Positions 16,018 through 23,920 of a stretch of DNA of 29,454 nt are shown one piece after another. The DNA is taken from NCBI GenBank assembly GCA_903849835.1, contig CAINKA010000018.1:1-29454 (forward strand). Reading direction: 5' to 3'. How positions within the stretch are numbered: position 1 is the stretch's first letter; every line of letters starts with the position of its first letter. A program made the translations under genes and the position numbers. This stretch comes from an uncultured Alphaproteobacteria bacterium (GTDB lineage: Bacteria > Pseudomonadota > Alphaproteobacteria > Rickettsiales > UBA1997). The notes under the pieces were generated by a model. That model saw nothing but the letters and a program-made list of their open reading frames with translations. It ran no database searches and had not been told where the DNA came from.

Positions 16018-16023
16018 TTTTAA

Positions 16024-16623
16024 CTAGTTTTGTTTTTTGCTTTCTCTTTCTTTTTCCAATTCATCAAACAGCTCTTTAGACGCAGTTTGAGATTTGTTGA
16101 TATTCTCGCGACCCAAGTTTGACTTGGCTAGACGAGCTTCAAAAGTTTTTTCGCTATTGGATAAAAACTTGCTGTAATCTTCGTTTCTCAAAATCATGTG
16201 GACGTAAAGAGTTCCATCTTCGGCTTTGAAAATGTTAAGTCTTTTTACGCCAGAAAGAGGTAAATCTTTTACAACTTCTTTGGTTGCTTGAGCGAAAAAT
16301 TCTTCGACATCGTCATTTTCGTTAACCTTCGCAGAGCGCAGGGAATCTTTCGTGATGCGGCTGATTTCTGATTGAATCGTTGCTGCGATATTTGCTTTGG
16401 CATCGAGCTCAGCTTTTGGAAGCTGGAATTTAATTCCGCCTTTTGATGGGCTTGCGATCCCAACTGCGGCAACGCCCCCTTCAACTGATGGATCTAATAC
16501 CCAAGCTGGCAAATTGGCTAATTCGCCTTTATTTACGTTGATTGATGAAACATCTTTTTTTGCGCAGGCAAAAGAAAAAGACAGAGCGATCACTGATAAA
16601 GTGACGAGAATTTTATTTTTCAT
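16024..16623 (-). CDS. LPP20-like lipoprotein
   Basis: A 199-residue lipoprotein with signal sequence ending SFAC (lipid Cys20). The body resembles the second LPP20 gene downstream: LPAWVLDPSVEGGVAAVGIA is the LPP20-type opening, followed by AELDAKANIAATIQSEI, the expected Ala-rich helix, and a beta strand region with LYVHMILRNEDYSKFL. The C-terminus is a charged helix. It is the first gene of a probable four-gene lipoprotein operon running to 13560 and perhaps 12894. Confidence 0.7.
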   Translation of the reverse strand: MKNKILVTLSVIALSFSFACAKKDVSSINVNKGELANLPAWVLDPSVEGGVAAVGIASPSKGGIKFQLPKAELDAKANIAATIQSEISRITKDSLRSAKVNENDDVEEFFAQATKEVVKDLPLSGVKRLNIFKAEDGTLYVHMILRNEDYSKFLSNSEKTFEARLAKSNLGRENINKSQTASKELFDELEKERESKKQN

Positions 16624-16720
16624 ATTTGTGATTTTGGAATTTATGGAAGGTGGTTCGCGCCTAGAAAGCTAAGCGAAAAAAAAGTATTTTTGGGGGAAGG
16701 AAATTACAAGAATCTTTTAT

Positions 16721-16879
16721 GGCACTGTCGCAAATCAAAATTCTCTTAGAAAAACTTGATTTGCGACAGCGCCATTATTTTGTAGGGGCTGGCCTTGTGC
16801 CAGCCCGCACGGGCGACCACAAGGGTCGCCCCTACAATCGAACAAAATTTTTTAGAAAAACTTGATTTGCGACAGCGCC
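16721..16879. repeat. Composite repeat cluster before lptG end
   Basis: An inverted pair around CTGTCGCAAATCAA (16721-16738 and 16756-16773, one mismatch) is followed by a GC-rich double hairpin at 16782-16836 with outer arms GTAGGGGC and GCCCCTAC and an inner GGGC/GCCC set. A 28-base direct copy of 16746-16773 then recurs exactly at 16852-16879. The GC-rich element therefore sits between two direct repeats. No gene is seen in 16624-16880. Confidence 0.8.
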
Positions 16880-16880
16880 T

Positions 16881-17984
16881 TTACAGATTCTCTTTGCGGA
16901 AGATCAGGAGTGTTCCAATTGCGAGGCAGATGAAAGCTATAACCCAAGTTGATGCAAAAATTGGAATGAGGCCGGAAGAGCCGATGGCATTGACTATGCT
17001 GGATGTGATGTAAAAAATTAATCCGCAAATTGTTCCGAGGAAAATCATTAAGATCGAATTGTGATTTCGAACGTGATTGAGGCCGAAATAGCAGGCGATC
17101 AAAGTCATCGCCAAAAAAAGAATCGGCTTGCTGATCAGAGAGTGAAAATAAACTTTAAATTTTGTCGGATCAAAACCAGCGGATTGGAGATCTTCGATCA
17201 AACTTGGCAGGGCGAAAAGTGAAAATAATTTTACGTTTTGAAAATTATTTACGATTTTTTGCATCACGAAATCAGCTTCTAAATCTGTTTTGATCGAAAG
17301 GCTGTCGAGCTTTTTATTCATTGTGTCAAAGTCGTTTATCATCACATTTTGTAGTAACCAAAAATCTTCTTTCATGAACATTTTCTCGGCATCGATTTTT
17401 TTGTAAAATTTGCCGTCACGATTAAAAAACCAAACTGTCACCTCATCAAGTTCGAGACTTTCTTTGTAAACTTTTTTTGCCTGAATGATTAACTCTTCGC
17501 CCGTAATTTCGCTGTTGGATTGTTTGAGCCAAATTCCATTTTGCGGAGCCACAACTTCGCGCAGCTCGTGTTTCACATATTTTCCCTCGAGAGAATTAAA
17601 TTCTTTGCTCATTTGAATTGAAGCTGGGCCAAAAATCGTGATCCAAAAAATGCCGAGAAATATTGCGGATATTGCGATGGGATAGATCACCTGCCACAAA
17701 GAAAATCCGCTCATTCGAATGATCGTGATTTCGTTTTTTGAGGAAAGTGTAAAAAATGTGATGATTGCGGAAATCAACACTAGCGAGGAAACGACATCGT
17801 TTAAAAAATCAGGGATTTGCAAAAATGCCATGCAGGCTACGACGTAAAAAGGCACGTCAGTTCCTCTGACTTTGTCTGCGGCGTCGATGAGATTGATGAA
17901 AAAAATTAGCAAAGAAAATCCAAGAACAACTTGCAGAAATTTTATCAGAAAATTTTTGGCGATGTAGATGTTTAAAAGCCTCAT
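16881..17984 (-). CDS. lptG: LPS export ABC transporter permease LptG
   Basis: A 367-residue inner-membrane permease of the LptB2FGC lipopolysaccharide exporter. Six hydrophobic segments are visible, three at each end, around a large periplasmic beta-jellyroll domain (about 100-270). NEITIIRMSGFS, just after the third helix, is the coupling-helix motif that contacts LptB. The gene overlaps lptF by four bases (ATGA). Its presence shows a lipopolysaccharide-bearing outer membrane. Confidence 0.9.
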   Translation of the reverse strand: MRLLNIYIAKNFLIKFLQVVLGFSLLIFFINLIDAADKVRGTDVPFYVVACMAFLQIPDFLNDVVSSLVLISAIITFFTLSSKNEITIIRMSGFSLWQVIYPIAISAIFLGIFWITIFGPASIQMSKEFNSLEGKYVKHELREVVAPQNGIWLKQSNSEITGEELIIQAKKVYKESLELDEVTVWFFNRDGKFYKKIDAEKMFMKEDFWLLQNVMINDFDTMNKKLDSLSIKTDLEADFVMQKIVNNFQNVKLFSLFALPSLIEDLQSAGFDPTKFKVYFHSLISKPILFLAMTLIACYFGLNHVRNHNSILMIFLGTICGLIFYITSSIVNAIGSSGLIPIFASTWVIAFICLAIGTLLIFRKENL

Positions 17985-19054
17985 TTGCCTTTGTTGTTTA
18001 AAATTTTAAAGCTGATGAAAAAAAATAAGATAAAATTCAGATATAAAAGAGGCGTGAATTTTGCGTTGTTTTCAATCAGGTCGTAGGACGACATCATCGT
18101 GCCCAAAAAAATCACCGCCAAAAAAATTGCCAAAATTATGTTGGAAATATTTCCGCGTCGTGTGAATTGACCGCGTAAAACGCAAGCCAAAGCAATTGTA
18201 GAAAGCATGATTGGCAAAAGGGGATAGGTGAATCTTTGGTGAATTTCGGTTCGGTATCTTTCCAACTCGGATTCTTCCGAATCATCGTCAGGATTAAACA
18301 GTTCGGTTAGATAGCGCTCTTTCGATTTCCAGCGCAGTTTGTCGTCAACTCTTTGATTTTCCGTGAGGTTAAAAACATAATCATCGAAGGTTAAAATTTC
18401 TGATTTGCGATTTTCGTAGCTAAATTTCTGTACGGTTCCGTGCTGCATGTAGAGCATGGCGGCGTTGTTTTCGGTGACGATATTTCCGCTTTCTGCCGTG
18501 ATTGTGATTGAATGTTTTGGCGACCTTTCGTCATGCAATAAAATTCCGAAAAGCTTGTCATTTTTGTCGCGATTTTTTGCGTAGATTGTGAGCTTGTTCA
18601 GGGTTTCAAATGTTTGCGGGCTGAATGACAGGCTAGAATAATTATTTTTAAAATCGATGCGCGAAAGCCTGAGCTCTTTGTTTGCGTAGGGCATGAAAAA
18701 AAATGAAATCGTAAAACAGATCAGCGATAAAAAAATCGTCAGAGGTAAAATCGGTTTGCATATCGCGATTTTTGTGAGGCCGGAATTTTTTAAAATTGTG
18801 ATTTCATTGTTTGCGATTAGGCGGCTGTAAATCAGCAATATTGCAATAAAAAGTGAGACGGGAATTACAAAAAGTAAAAGCCAAGGCAAAATTAAAATGA
18901 AAAGGTAAAAAAACTTATCAAGTCCAATACCATTTTCGGTGATATATTTCACGAATGTAATTGCGCGACTAAACCAAATTAGGGAGACGAGAACGGAAAT
19001 TATGCCAGCGAATCCGATGAGAGTTTTATTGGAGATGTAGCGGTTGTAAATCAT
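17981..19054 (-). CDS. lptF: LPS export ABC transporter permease LptF
   Basis: A 357-residue partner of LptG with the same plan: three N-terminal membrane helices, the NEITILKNSGLTK coupling motif after the third, a periplasmic jellyroll domain, and three C-terminal helices. HQRFTYPLLPIMLSTIALA at the start of the fourth helix is family-typical. The ATG at 19054 opens MIYNRYISNKTLIGF, the usual short leader. It is transcribed divergently from thiS, across an intergenic stretch filled by short inverted repeats. Confidence 0.9.
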   Translation of the reverse strand: MIYNRYISNKTLIGFAGIISVLVSLIWFSRAITFVKYITENGIGLDKFFYLFILILPWLLLFVIPVSLFIAILLIYSRLIANNEITILKNSGLTKIAICKPILPLTIFLSLICFTISFFFMPYANKELRLSRIDFKNNYSSLSFSPQTFETLNKLTIYAKNRDKNDKLFGILLHDERSPKHSITITAESGNIVTENNAAMLYMQHGTVQKFSYENRKSEILTFDDYVFNLTENQRVDDKLRWKSKERYLTELFNPDDDSEESELERYRTEIHQRFTYPLLPIMLSTIALACVLRGQFTRRGNISNIILAIFLAVIFLGTMMSSYDLIENNAKFTPLLYLNFILFFFISFKILNNKGK

Positions 19055-19114
19055 TTAGCATTTATCAATTTAACAAAAATTGTTAAAAAAATGCTAAATG
19101 CGAAATGCTAAATG
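19052..19114. repeat. ATTTAGCATTT inverted and direct repeats
   Basis: CATTTAGCATTT at 19052-19063 is matched by AAATGCTAAATG at 19089-19100 and again at about 19103-19114, with an inner AACAAAAATTGTT palindrome. The hairpin spans the lptF start codon and the divergent thiS promoter region. It resembles the simple AT-rich repeat at 21740-21822. Confidence 0.6.
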
Positions 19115-19128
19115 TTAAATTTAAAAAC

Positions 19129-19338
19129 ATGTCAAAGGTAAAAATTATTCTAAACGGCGAGGAAAAAATTCTTGATCAGGCGATGAGCGTGGCAGAGTTG
19201 GTGCGGATTCTCGAGCTTGATGTAAAAAAAATTGCGGTGGAAAAAGATTTGGAAATCGTAAATCCAGATCAATTTTCTGAAGTGATTTTAGATGAGGGAA
19301 GTCGGGTGGAGATTGTTCATTTTATTGGTGGTGGGTGA
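19129..19338 (+). CDS. thiS: Sulfur carrier protein ThiS
   Basis: A 69-residue ubiquitin-fold sulfur carrier for thiazole synthesis. It has the MoaD/ThiS pattern (KIILNGEEKIL, MSVAELVRIL, DEGSRVEIVHFIGGG) and ends in the required Gly-Gly, where ThiF adenylates and sulfur is attached as thiocarboxylate. The ATG at 19129 is preferred; an ATG at 19105 lies in the repeat. thiG, thiF and other thiamine genes are not adjacent, so it stands alone here. Confidence 0.88.
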   Translation: MSKVKIILNGEEKILDQAMSVAELVRILELDVKKIAVEKDLEIVNPDQFSEVILDEGSRVEIVHFIGGG

Positions 19339-19388
19339 GGGAGATACCAAGTTTGATCAATCGGTTTTTTGAATTGGATCGAGTATAG

Positions 19389-20012
19389 TTATCTGCTAAG
19401 GGCTGGTCCGCTTCTATCTGCATCTGCAATACCACTACCAGTTATAGGTCTAGAAGGCGCTGGATCCGGATTCAAAGATTTAGAAAAAAAATCTTCATCC
19501 ATTGCTCTGGCATGAGCTTGAATTGCTTTTAACTGATCTTGCTCTGACTTCATGGCATTTGCGTTTGCTTCGCTATATCCCGTTTCGTCGCTAGTATTGC
19601 CGTATCCCGTGCGAGCTAGATAACCCGCCCAAGATGTGCTGGTTAATCTTGCCCCCGTAATCCACGAGTAAAAACAAAAATTAAATATTTTTCCGGTAGA
19701 GGCTTCTATCGATTGTAGATGCGCTGCCCATTGCGCATCTGGCGTGATCATTGTTCCAAGAAATGATTTGAAGACTTTTGCATCGGCGATAGCGGCGCCT
19801 TTAGCTGCAGTCCAAGCAACGGCGGCGAGAAGCATTCCGACTAGAAATACTCCGGGTCCAAAAGCAAAAGAGGCGAGTCCTTTTGTAAATTTAGCTGGAT
19901 TTTCAATCGCTGCATTAACTGCTTTTATAGGAATATTCGCAGCGAAAGATGCTATTGACGAAGCTGCTTTAATTGCTGGTGGTAGCGGTGGCGGTGGTGG
20001 TACGTATGACAT
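19389..20012 (-). CDS. Hypothetical Pro-rich membrane protein
   Basis: A 207-residue protein of unknown family. It opens with MSYVPPPPPLPPAIKAASS, a polyproline tract of the kind bound by SH3, WW or EVH1 domains. It has a hydrophobic segment around 50-72 (FGPGVFLVGMLLAAVAW) and possibly a second near 110-120. The C-terminus is hydrophilic and ends NPDPAPSRPITGSG, then a short Asp/Arg/Ser tail. That end resembles in style the PSPDPRDG tails of the two mosaic proteins at 23273 and 25571. The ATG lies five bases after the yajQ stop, so the gene is probably co-transcribed with it. A host-directed role is only a guess. Confidence 0.6.
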   Translation of the reverse strand: MSYVPPPPPLPPAIKAASSIASFAANIPIKAVNAAIENPAKFTKGLASFAFGPGVFLVGMLLAAVAWTAAKGAAIADAKVFKSFLGTMITPDAQWAAHLQSIEASTGKIFNFCFYSWITGARLTSTSWAGYLARTGYGNTSDETGYSEANANAMKSEQDQLKAIQAHARAMDEDFFSKSLNPDPAPSRPITGSGIADADRSGPALSR

Positions 20013-20017
20013 GAAAT

Positions 20018-20509
20018 CTACTCGCGAAAATTAATAAATTGCAGAGGAACTTCGTAAGTTGTGGATTTCAAAAGAGTAATTGCTTCTTGCAAATCATCGC
20101 GTTTTTTTCCATCGACTCGTACCTCGTCACCCTTGATCGAAGCCTGTGCTTTCATTTTTGTGTCTTTGATTTGTTTGACGATTTTTTTTGCAACTTCTTG
20201 CTCAATTCCATTTCGTAATTTTACCTCTTGGCGCAAAATATTCCCGCCGCCTTTTTCTTCTTTTTGAAAATCTAAAGCCTTCACATCTACGCCACGCTTG
20301 GTTGCAAAAACTTTCAATGAATCACGAATTGCGCCGAGTTTATATTCGCTGTCAGCGGTGAGATTGATCAAATTTTCCTTCGCCTTCAACTCTACAGAAA
20401 AAACCGCGCCCTTGAAATCGTAGCGATTCGTAAGTTCGCGCAGCACTGAATTCACAGCATTGTCAATTTCTTGGAGATTTATTTTTGAAACTATGTCGAA
20501 GGAAGGCAT
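20018..20509 (-). CDS. yajQ: YajQ family nucleotide-binding protein
   Basis: A 163-residue protein matching the whole YajQ (DUF520) family: PSFDIVSKINLQEIDNAVN at the start, RYDFKG, GGGNILRQEVKL, KIVKQIKDTKMKAQASIKGD, VRVDGKKRDDLQEAI and the ending PLQFINFRE. Members bind nucleic acids or cyclic di-GMP in some bacteria and have been linked to virulence gene control in Xanthomonas. It is followed closely by the Pro-rich membrane protein gene and lies just downstream of metZ. Confidence 0.93.
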   Translation of the reverse strand: MPSFDIVSKINLQEIDNAVNSVLRELTNRYDFKGAVFSVELKAKENLINLTADSEYKLGAIRDSLKVFATKRGVDVKALDFQKEEKGGGNILRQEVKLRNGIEQEVAKKIVKQIKDTKMKAQASIKGDEVRVDGKKRDDLQEAITLLKSTTYEVPLQFINFRE

Positions 20510-20519
20510 AAATAAAATA

Positions 20520-20550
20520 GGCGTTAGGCGTTAGGCGTAAGGCGTAAGGC
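20520..20550. repeat. GCGTTAG/GCGTAAG short tandem repeat
   Basis: Two GCGTTAG units and two GCGTAAG units in direct tandem (seven-base period). They form the last codons and stop of metZ on the minus strand (reading ALRLTPNA), so the repeat has reshaped the C-terminus of that protein. Confidence 0.7.
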
Positions 20551-21735
20551 CTCATTTAAATCCGCAATCAAATCGTCAACATGCTCTAGACCGACGGAGA
20601 GCCTGCACATTGATTCGGTGATGCCGATTTTTTCTTGTTCTTCGCGAGCGATGTTGGAATGAGTTGTGGTTGATGGGTGGGTGATTAGAGATTTTGCGTC
20701 GCCTAAATTGTTGGAGATATCGATGATTTGCAAGTGATTCATGAAGGCAAAAGTTTCATTTTTATTTCCGTTAATTTCGAAGGCCAACATCGCGCCGCCG
20801 TTTTTCATTTGTTTTTTTGCGACGTCAAATTGTGGATGAGATTTTAGCGTTGGATATAAAACTCGTTTCACTTTCGGATGAGATTCTAAAAATTCTGCAA
20901 TTTTTTGAGCATTGCTACAATGGCGTTCCATGCGCATCGCGAAGGTTTCGAGAGATTTTAAAATTATCCAAGCATTGAATGGACTAAGGGCTGGACCGGT
21001 GTGGCGATGAAATGGCAGCAAAATTTCCTTGATGAATTCTTCACTTCCAAGAACACATCCACCAAGTGTACGGCCTTGTCCATCCATATGTTTCGTGGTT
21101 GAATAGACAACGATGTCAGCGCCGAGTTCGAATGATTTTTGGCTGTAAGGTGAGGCGAAAATATTATCGACGATGAGTTTTGCTCCGTGCTTTTTGCAAA
21201 GATCTGCGACGAATTTTATGTCGACAATTTCTAAATTTGGATTTGCTGGAGTTTCAATAAAAACAACTTTGGTATTTTTTTTAAAAGCCTTTTTCCACGC
21301 GTCTTCATTGGGTCCGTCGACTAAGGTGACATCGATTCCGTAATTTGGTAAAATTTTTGTGGCGATGTGAAAACAAGATCCAAATAAAACTTTGGAAGCG
21401 ATGAAATGATCTCCAGATTTGACTTGGCACATGATCGAAGCAAAAACCGCTGCCATGCCTGAAGCCATGACGCAAGCGGCTGGAATGCCTTCAAGCAAAG
21501 CCAATTTATCCTCGAGCATCTTCAAAGTTGGATTCAAATAGCGCGAATAAACATAACCCGGCGCTTCGCCATTGAAGCGGCTTTCGGCGATTTCAGCAGA
21601 GTTGTAAGCGAAGCCGGAATTCAAAAAAATCGCTTCCGAAGTTTCCCCGAAATTGCTGCGAATAGTGCCTCCACGGACCATTTGCGTTTCGAGGTGAAGG
21701 GTTTTGAAGGGGAGGTTTTTGTTTTTGTAGGACAT
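20524..21735 (-). CDS. metZ: O-succinylhomoserine (or O-acetylhomoserine) sulfhydrylase MetZ
   Basis: A 403-residue PLP enzyme of the Cys/Met-metabolism family that makes homocysteine directly from activated homoserine and sulfide. LNSGFAYNSAEIAESRF, YSRYLNPT, MASGMAAVFASI, ETPANPNLEIVDI and VYSTTKHMDGQGR with PLP Lys215 are visible, and ITHPSTTTHS near the end is the usual substrate-loop motif. The MetZ-like features (FNGEAPGYVYSR) favour this over cystathionine gamma-synthase. It acts after MetX, encoded 5 kb upstream. The C-terminal six or so residues come from a short tandem repeat. Confidence 0.88.
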   Translation of the reverse strand: MSYKNKNLPFKTLHLETQMVRGGTIRSNFGETSEAIFLNSGFAYNSAEIAESRFNGEAPGYVYSRYLNPTLKMLEDKLALLEGIPAACVMASGMAAVFASIMCQVKSGDHFIASKVLFGSCFHIATKILPNYGIDVTLVDGPNEDAWKKAFKKNTKVVFIETPANPNLEIVDIKFVADLCKKHGAKLIVDNIFASPYSQKSFELGADIVVYSTTKHMDGQGRTLGGCVLGSEEFIKEILLPFHRHTGPALSPFNAWIILKSLETFAMRMERHCSNAQKIAEFLESHPKVKRVLYPTLKSHPQFDVAKKQMKNGGAMLAFEINGNKNETFAFMNHLQIIDISNNLGDAKSLITHPSTTTHSNIAREEQEKIGITESMCRLSVGLEHVDDLIADLNEALRLTPNA

Positions 21736-21739
21736 GGGG

Positions 21740-21822
21740 GATTTTAGATTTTAGATTTTAGCCAACAGACTCTAAGTGTTTTGGATCAAATCTAAAATCT
21801 TAAATCTTAAATCTAAAATCCT
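21740..21822. repeat. GATTTTA / TAAAATC inverted repeat array
   Basis: Three GATTTTA units at 21740-21761 face four TAAAATC/TAAATCT units at 21788-21821, with about 26 bases between. They lie between the rlpA stop and the metZ start, and could form an AT-rich hairpin. No S-adenosylmethionine riboswitch is recognisable here. Confidence 0.65.
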
Positions 21823-21823
21823 T

Positions 21824-22495
21824 TTAATTCTTAATTTTCAGCTTCTCCAACATCTCATCCGTGTCGTTGCGCAAGAGCTCAATTTTCACCTCTGTTGTTC
21901 CGAGATCTTTGAATCCGAGCAAGGTGGCGGCTTTTTCTGAGACGTCTACGACTCTGTTTTTGGCGAATGGTCCGCGATCATTTACTCTGACCACGACGCT
22001 TTTTCCGTTGCGCAAATTAGTGACGCGAATCATTGATGGCAATGGCAGAGTGGGGTGTGCAGCGGTCATGCTTCCCATGTTGTAAATTTCGCCATTCGCA
22101 GTTTTTTTTCCGTGGAAATCATCGCCATACCAAGAGGCGGTGCCTATCTCTTCGAAGTCTTCGTAATTTTGTGGGAAGTAAGAAACACCAAAAATTTGGT
22201 ACGGATTTCCGACTTTAAAATATCCCTTATATTCGCCGTCATCGGCGTCGCTCATTGCTAAATCTAAAGAAGATTTATCGCTTCTTTCTTCTGCTTCATC
22301 GAGGAAAACATAGCTTGAGGTAACTTTGGGAGCGCCGACCTGCATTGATTCCGAAGGCTTGATCCGATAAATAAATTTGCTTTCAACTCTCTGAAATTTT
22401 GCGTCGTTAATTTTTTTTGCGTGATGTTCGCGCCTGCTATCAGCGCAAGAAGAAAAAAGTGTGAGAGTGAAAATTATCAGGCAGAATTTTTTCAT
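21824..22495 (-). CDS. rlpA: Septal ring lytic transglycosylase RlpA family lipoprotein
   Basis: A 223-residue lipoprotein with lipobox LFSSC (Cys17). The double-psi beta-barrel domain occupies about 115-210: IGTASWYGDDFHGKKTANGE, TAAHPTLPLPSMIRVTNL, and VVVRVNDRGPF with the catalytic Asp. Relatives cleave denuded glycan strands at the septum. There is no SPOR domain at the C-terminus, so it is a short form. The ATG follows the metW stop without any gap, indicating coupling. Confidence 0.9.
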   Translation of the reverse strand: MKKFCLIIFTLTLFSSCADSRREHHAKKINDAKFQRVESKFIYRIKPSESMQVGAPKVTSSYVFLDEAEERSDKSSLDLAMSDADDGEYKGYFKVGNPYQIFGVSYFPQNYEDFEEIGTASWYGDDFHGKKTANGEIYNMGSMTAAHPTLPLPSMIRVTNLRNGKSVVVRVNDRGPFAKNRVVDVSEKAATLLGFKDLGTTEVKIELLRNDTDEMLEKLKIKN

Positions 22496-23245
22496 TCACT
22501 TGGTTGAGTTGTTGGTAAAAGCCGCTGCCGGTAAAGGTTGAAAGCTTGCAGAAAATTTTTCTCTCAAACTTGTTTCGAAAGAAAATTCTTCCTGATTCGT
22601 TGCAGCGAAATCATTTTTCGTGATTAAAAAAATTCCATATTCGGCAAATAAATTTGCGATCGCACCATGTCCGAAGAAGCTGATCAGCTTATGTTTCGAT
22701 GTTAAAAAAACTTTTTCTTTGATCACAAAATCAAGTTGTTTGCACAATTTTTCGAAGTCATTGATTGAGCAAAAATGTATGTTCGGAGTTTCGTACCACT
22801 CGAAAGGAATAGTTTTGCTGATTGGCATTGAACCGTGCCAGAGTAAGTGCAAACGGTTTTTAATATGCGCAAAATTTGGGAAAGAAACGATTGCGAATTC
22901 AGAAATGCGCAACATTTCTTCCAAAATTTCTTTGGGATTGTGAGTCGCTTGCAGCGTTTGGCTGAGGACTGCGTAATCAAAACTGCGATTCGGATAAACC
23001 GACAAATCATTCTCGGCATCGCCCTGAATCACTGAAAGCCCACGCATCAAGGCTTTGCTGACTTGAGATTGCGAAATTTCCAATCCGCGCCCATTCACAT
23101 TTTTAGTTTTTTTTAAAAATTCCAACAGCTCTCCATCGCCGCAACCAATGTCCAAAACCTTGCTGCTGGACTTGATGAGATTCGCAATAATTTCCAAATC
23201 ATATCTGATCTGGTGTTTGATGATGTTTTGGCCGATGTAAGTCAT
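22496..23245 (-). CDS. metW: Methionine biosynthesis protein MetW
   Basis: A 249-residue class I methyltransferase-fold protein with the SAM-binding loop KVLDIGCGDGELLEFL (about 29-44), GLEISQSQV, GDAENDL and DYAVLSQTLQATHNPKEIL, all in MetW order; PFEWYETPNIHFCSINDFE is also diagnostic. MetW partners with the MetX acyltransferase in homoserine activation in proteobacteria. The C-terminal 50 residues are a low-complexity extension beyond the usual length of about 200. metX, normally immediately upstream, is separated from it here by two foreign-looking genes. Confidence 0.9.
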   Translation of the reverse strand: MTYIGQNIIKHQIRYDLEIIANLIKSSSKVLDIGCGDGELLEFLKKTKNVNGRGLEISQSQVSKALMRGLSVIQGDAENDLSVYPNRSFDYAVLSQTLQATHNPKEILEEMLRISEFAIVSFPNFAHIKNRLHLLWHGSMPISKTIPFEWYETPNIHFCSINDFEKLCKQLDFVIKEKVFLTSKHKLISFFGHGAIANLFAEYGIFLITKNDFAATNQEEFSFETSLREKFSASFQPLPAAAFTNNSTK

Positions 23246-23256
23246 GGTGAGTTTAA

Positions 23257-23920
23257 TCGTTAAGTTGACAGCTTATTTCGTTCTAGCTGAAGCACCGCCT
23301 CTCTGAGCATAACCATCTCTCGGATCTGGCGATGGGGTGGTGTTTTTTTGCTTCAAATCCTCAACTGAAATTTCAAGAATTTTGAGACTTCTCTCAAAAG
23401 TTTGTGCCGCTGACCTGCTGTCCTGCAATATTCCACACATTTCCAAAACATAATTCGGCGTAAGTCTTTTTAACCTCATTCCAACCAGTTTTTTAGCATT
23501 TTGATTTCCAGTAAACATGGATGATTCTTCCATGTTTTTTTGAAAAGCTGCGGAAAAATTTCGCGCTTCGTTAAACAGCAGATCACAATCTTCTCTTTCC
23601 CCAAAAATCTTTTTTAAATCTTTTAAAAATCCTTCTTTTTGGTTTGCAACCCCACCATTCTTGATCGCAAGCATTATAAAAATTCCGGCTTTAGTTGAAT
23701 CGATACCAACTTTTTTTCCAGCAGCAGTTAAATTTTGTAAAATAATTTCGTGTGATTTGTCTTTTGGATTACGGATTACGTCCCTGTCGTTTGTCGCAAA
23801 ATCAAATTTATCACCGCTTGAGTTTGAGCCATCAAATTTGGGATGGAAAAAATTAAGTTGAGTATCGGCGATTGTCTTTACAACAATTTGCTTAGTGTCA
23901 GTTATCTCTAGTATTTTTGT
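23257..23920 (-). repeat. Shared 3' module, copy A (end of the TIKI-like gene)
   Basis: This stretch codes for the last 213 residues of the TIKI-like protein and continues about 16 bases past the stop codon. It is a close copy of 25555-26215: protein identity is roughly 80 % by eye, with blocks of 30 or more identical residues (for example from DKFDFATNDRDV to AGKKVGID). The differences cluster near residues 100-112 of the module and at the extreme C-terminus. Confidence 0.9.

Noticed and set aside
21736..21823. SAM riboswitch before metZ
   Set aside because: The leader consists of short AT-rich repeats only. No SAM-I or SAM-II core can be laid out, and the region before metX is also too short.
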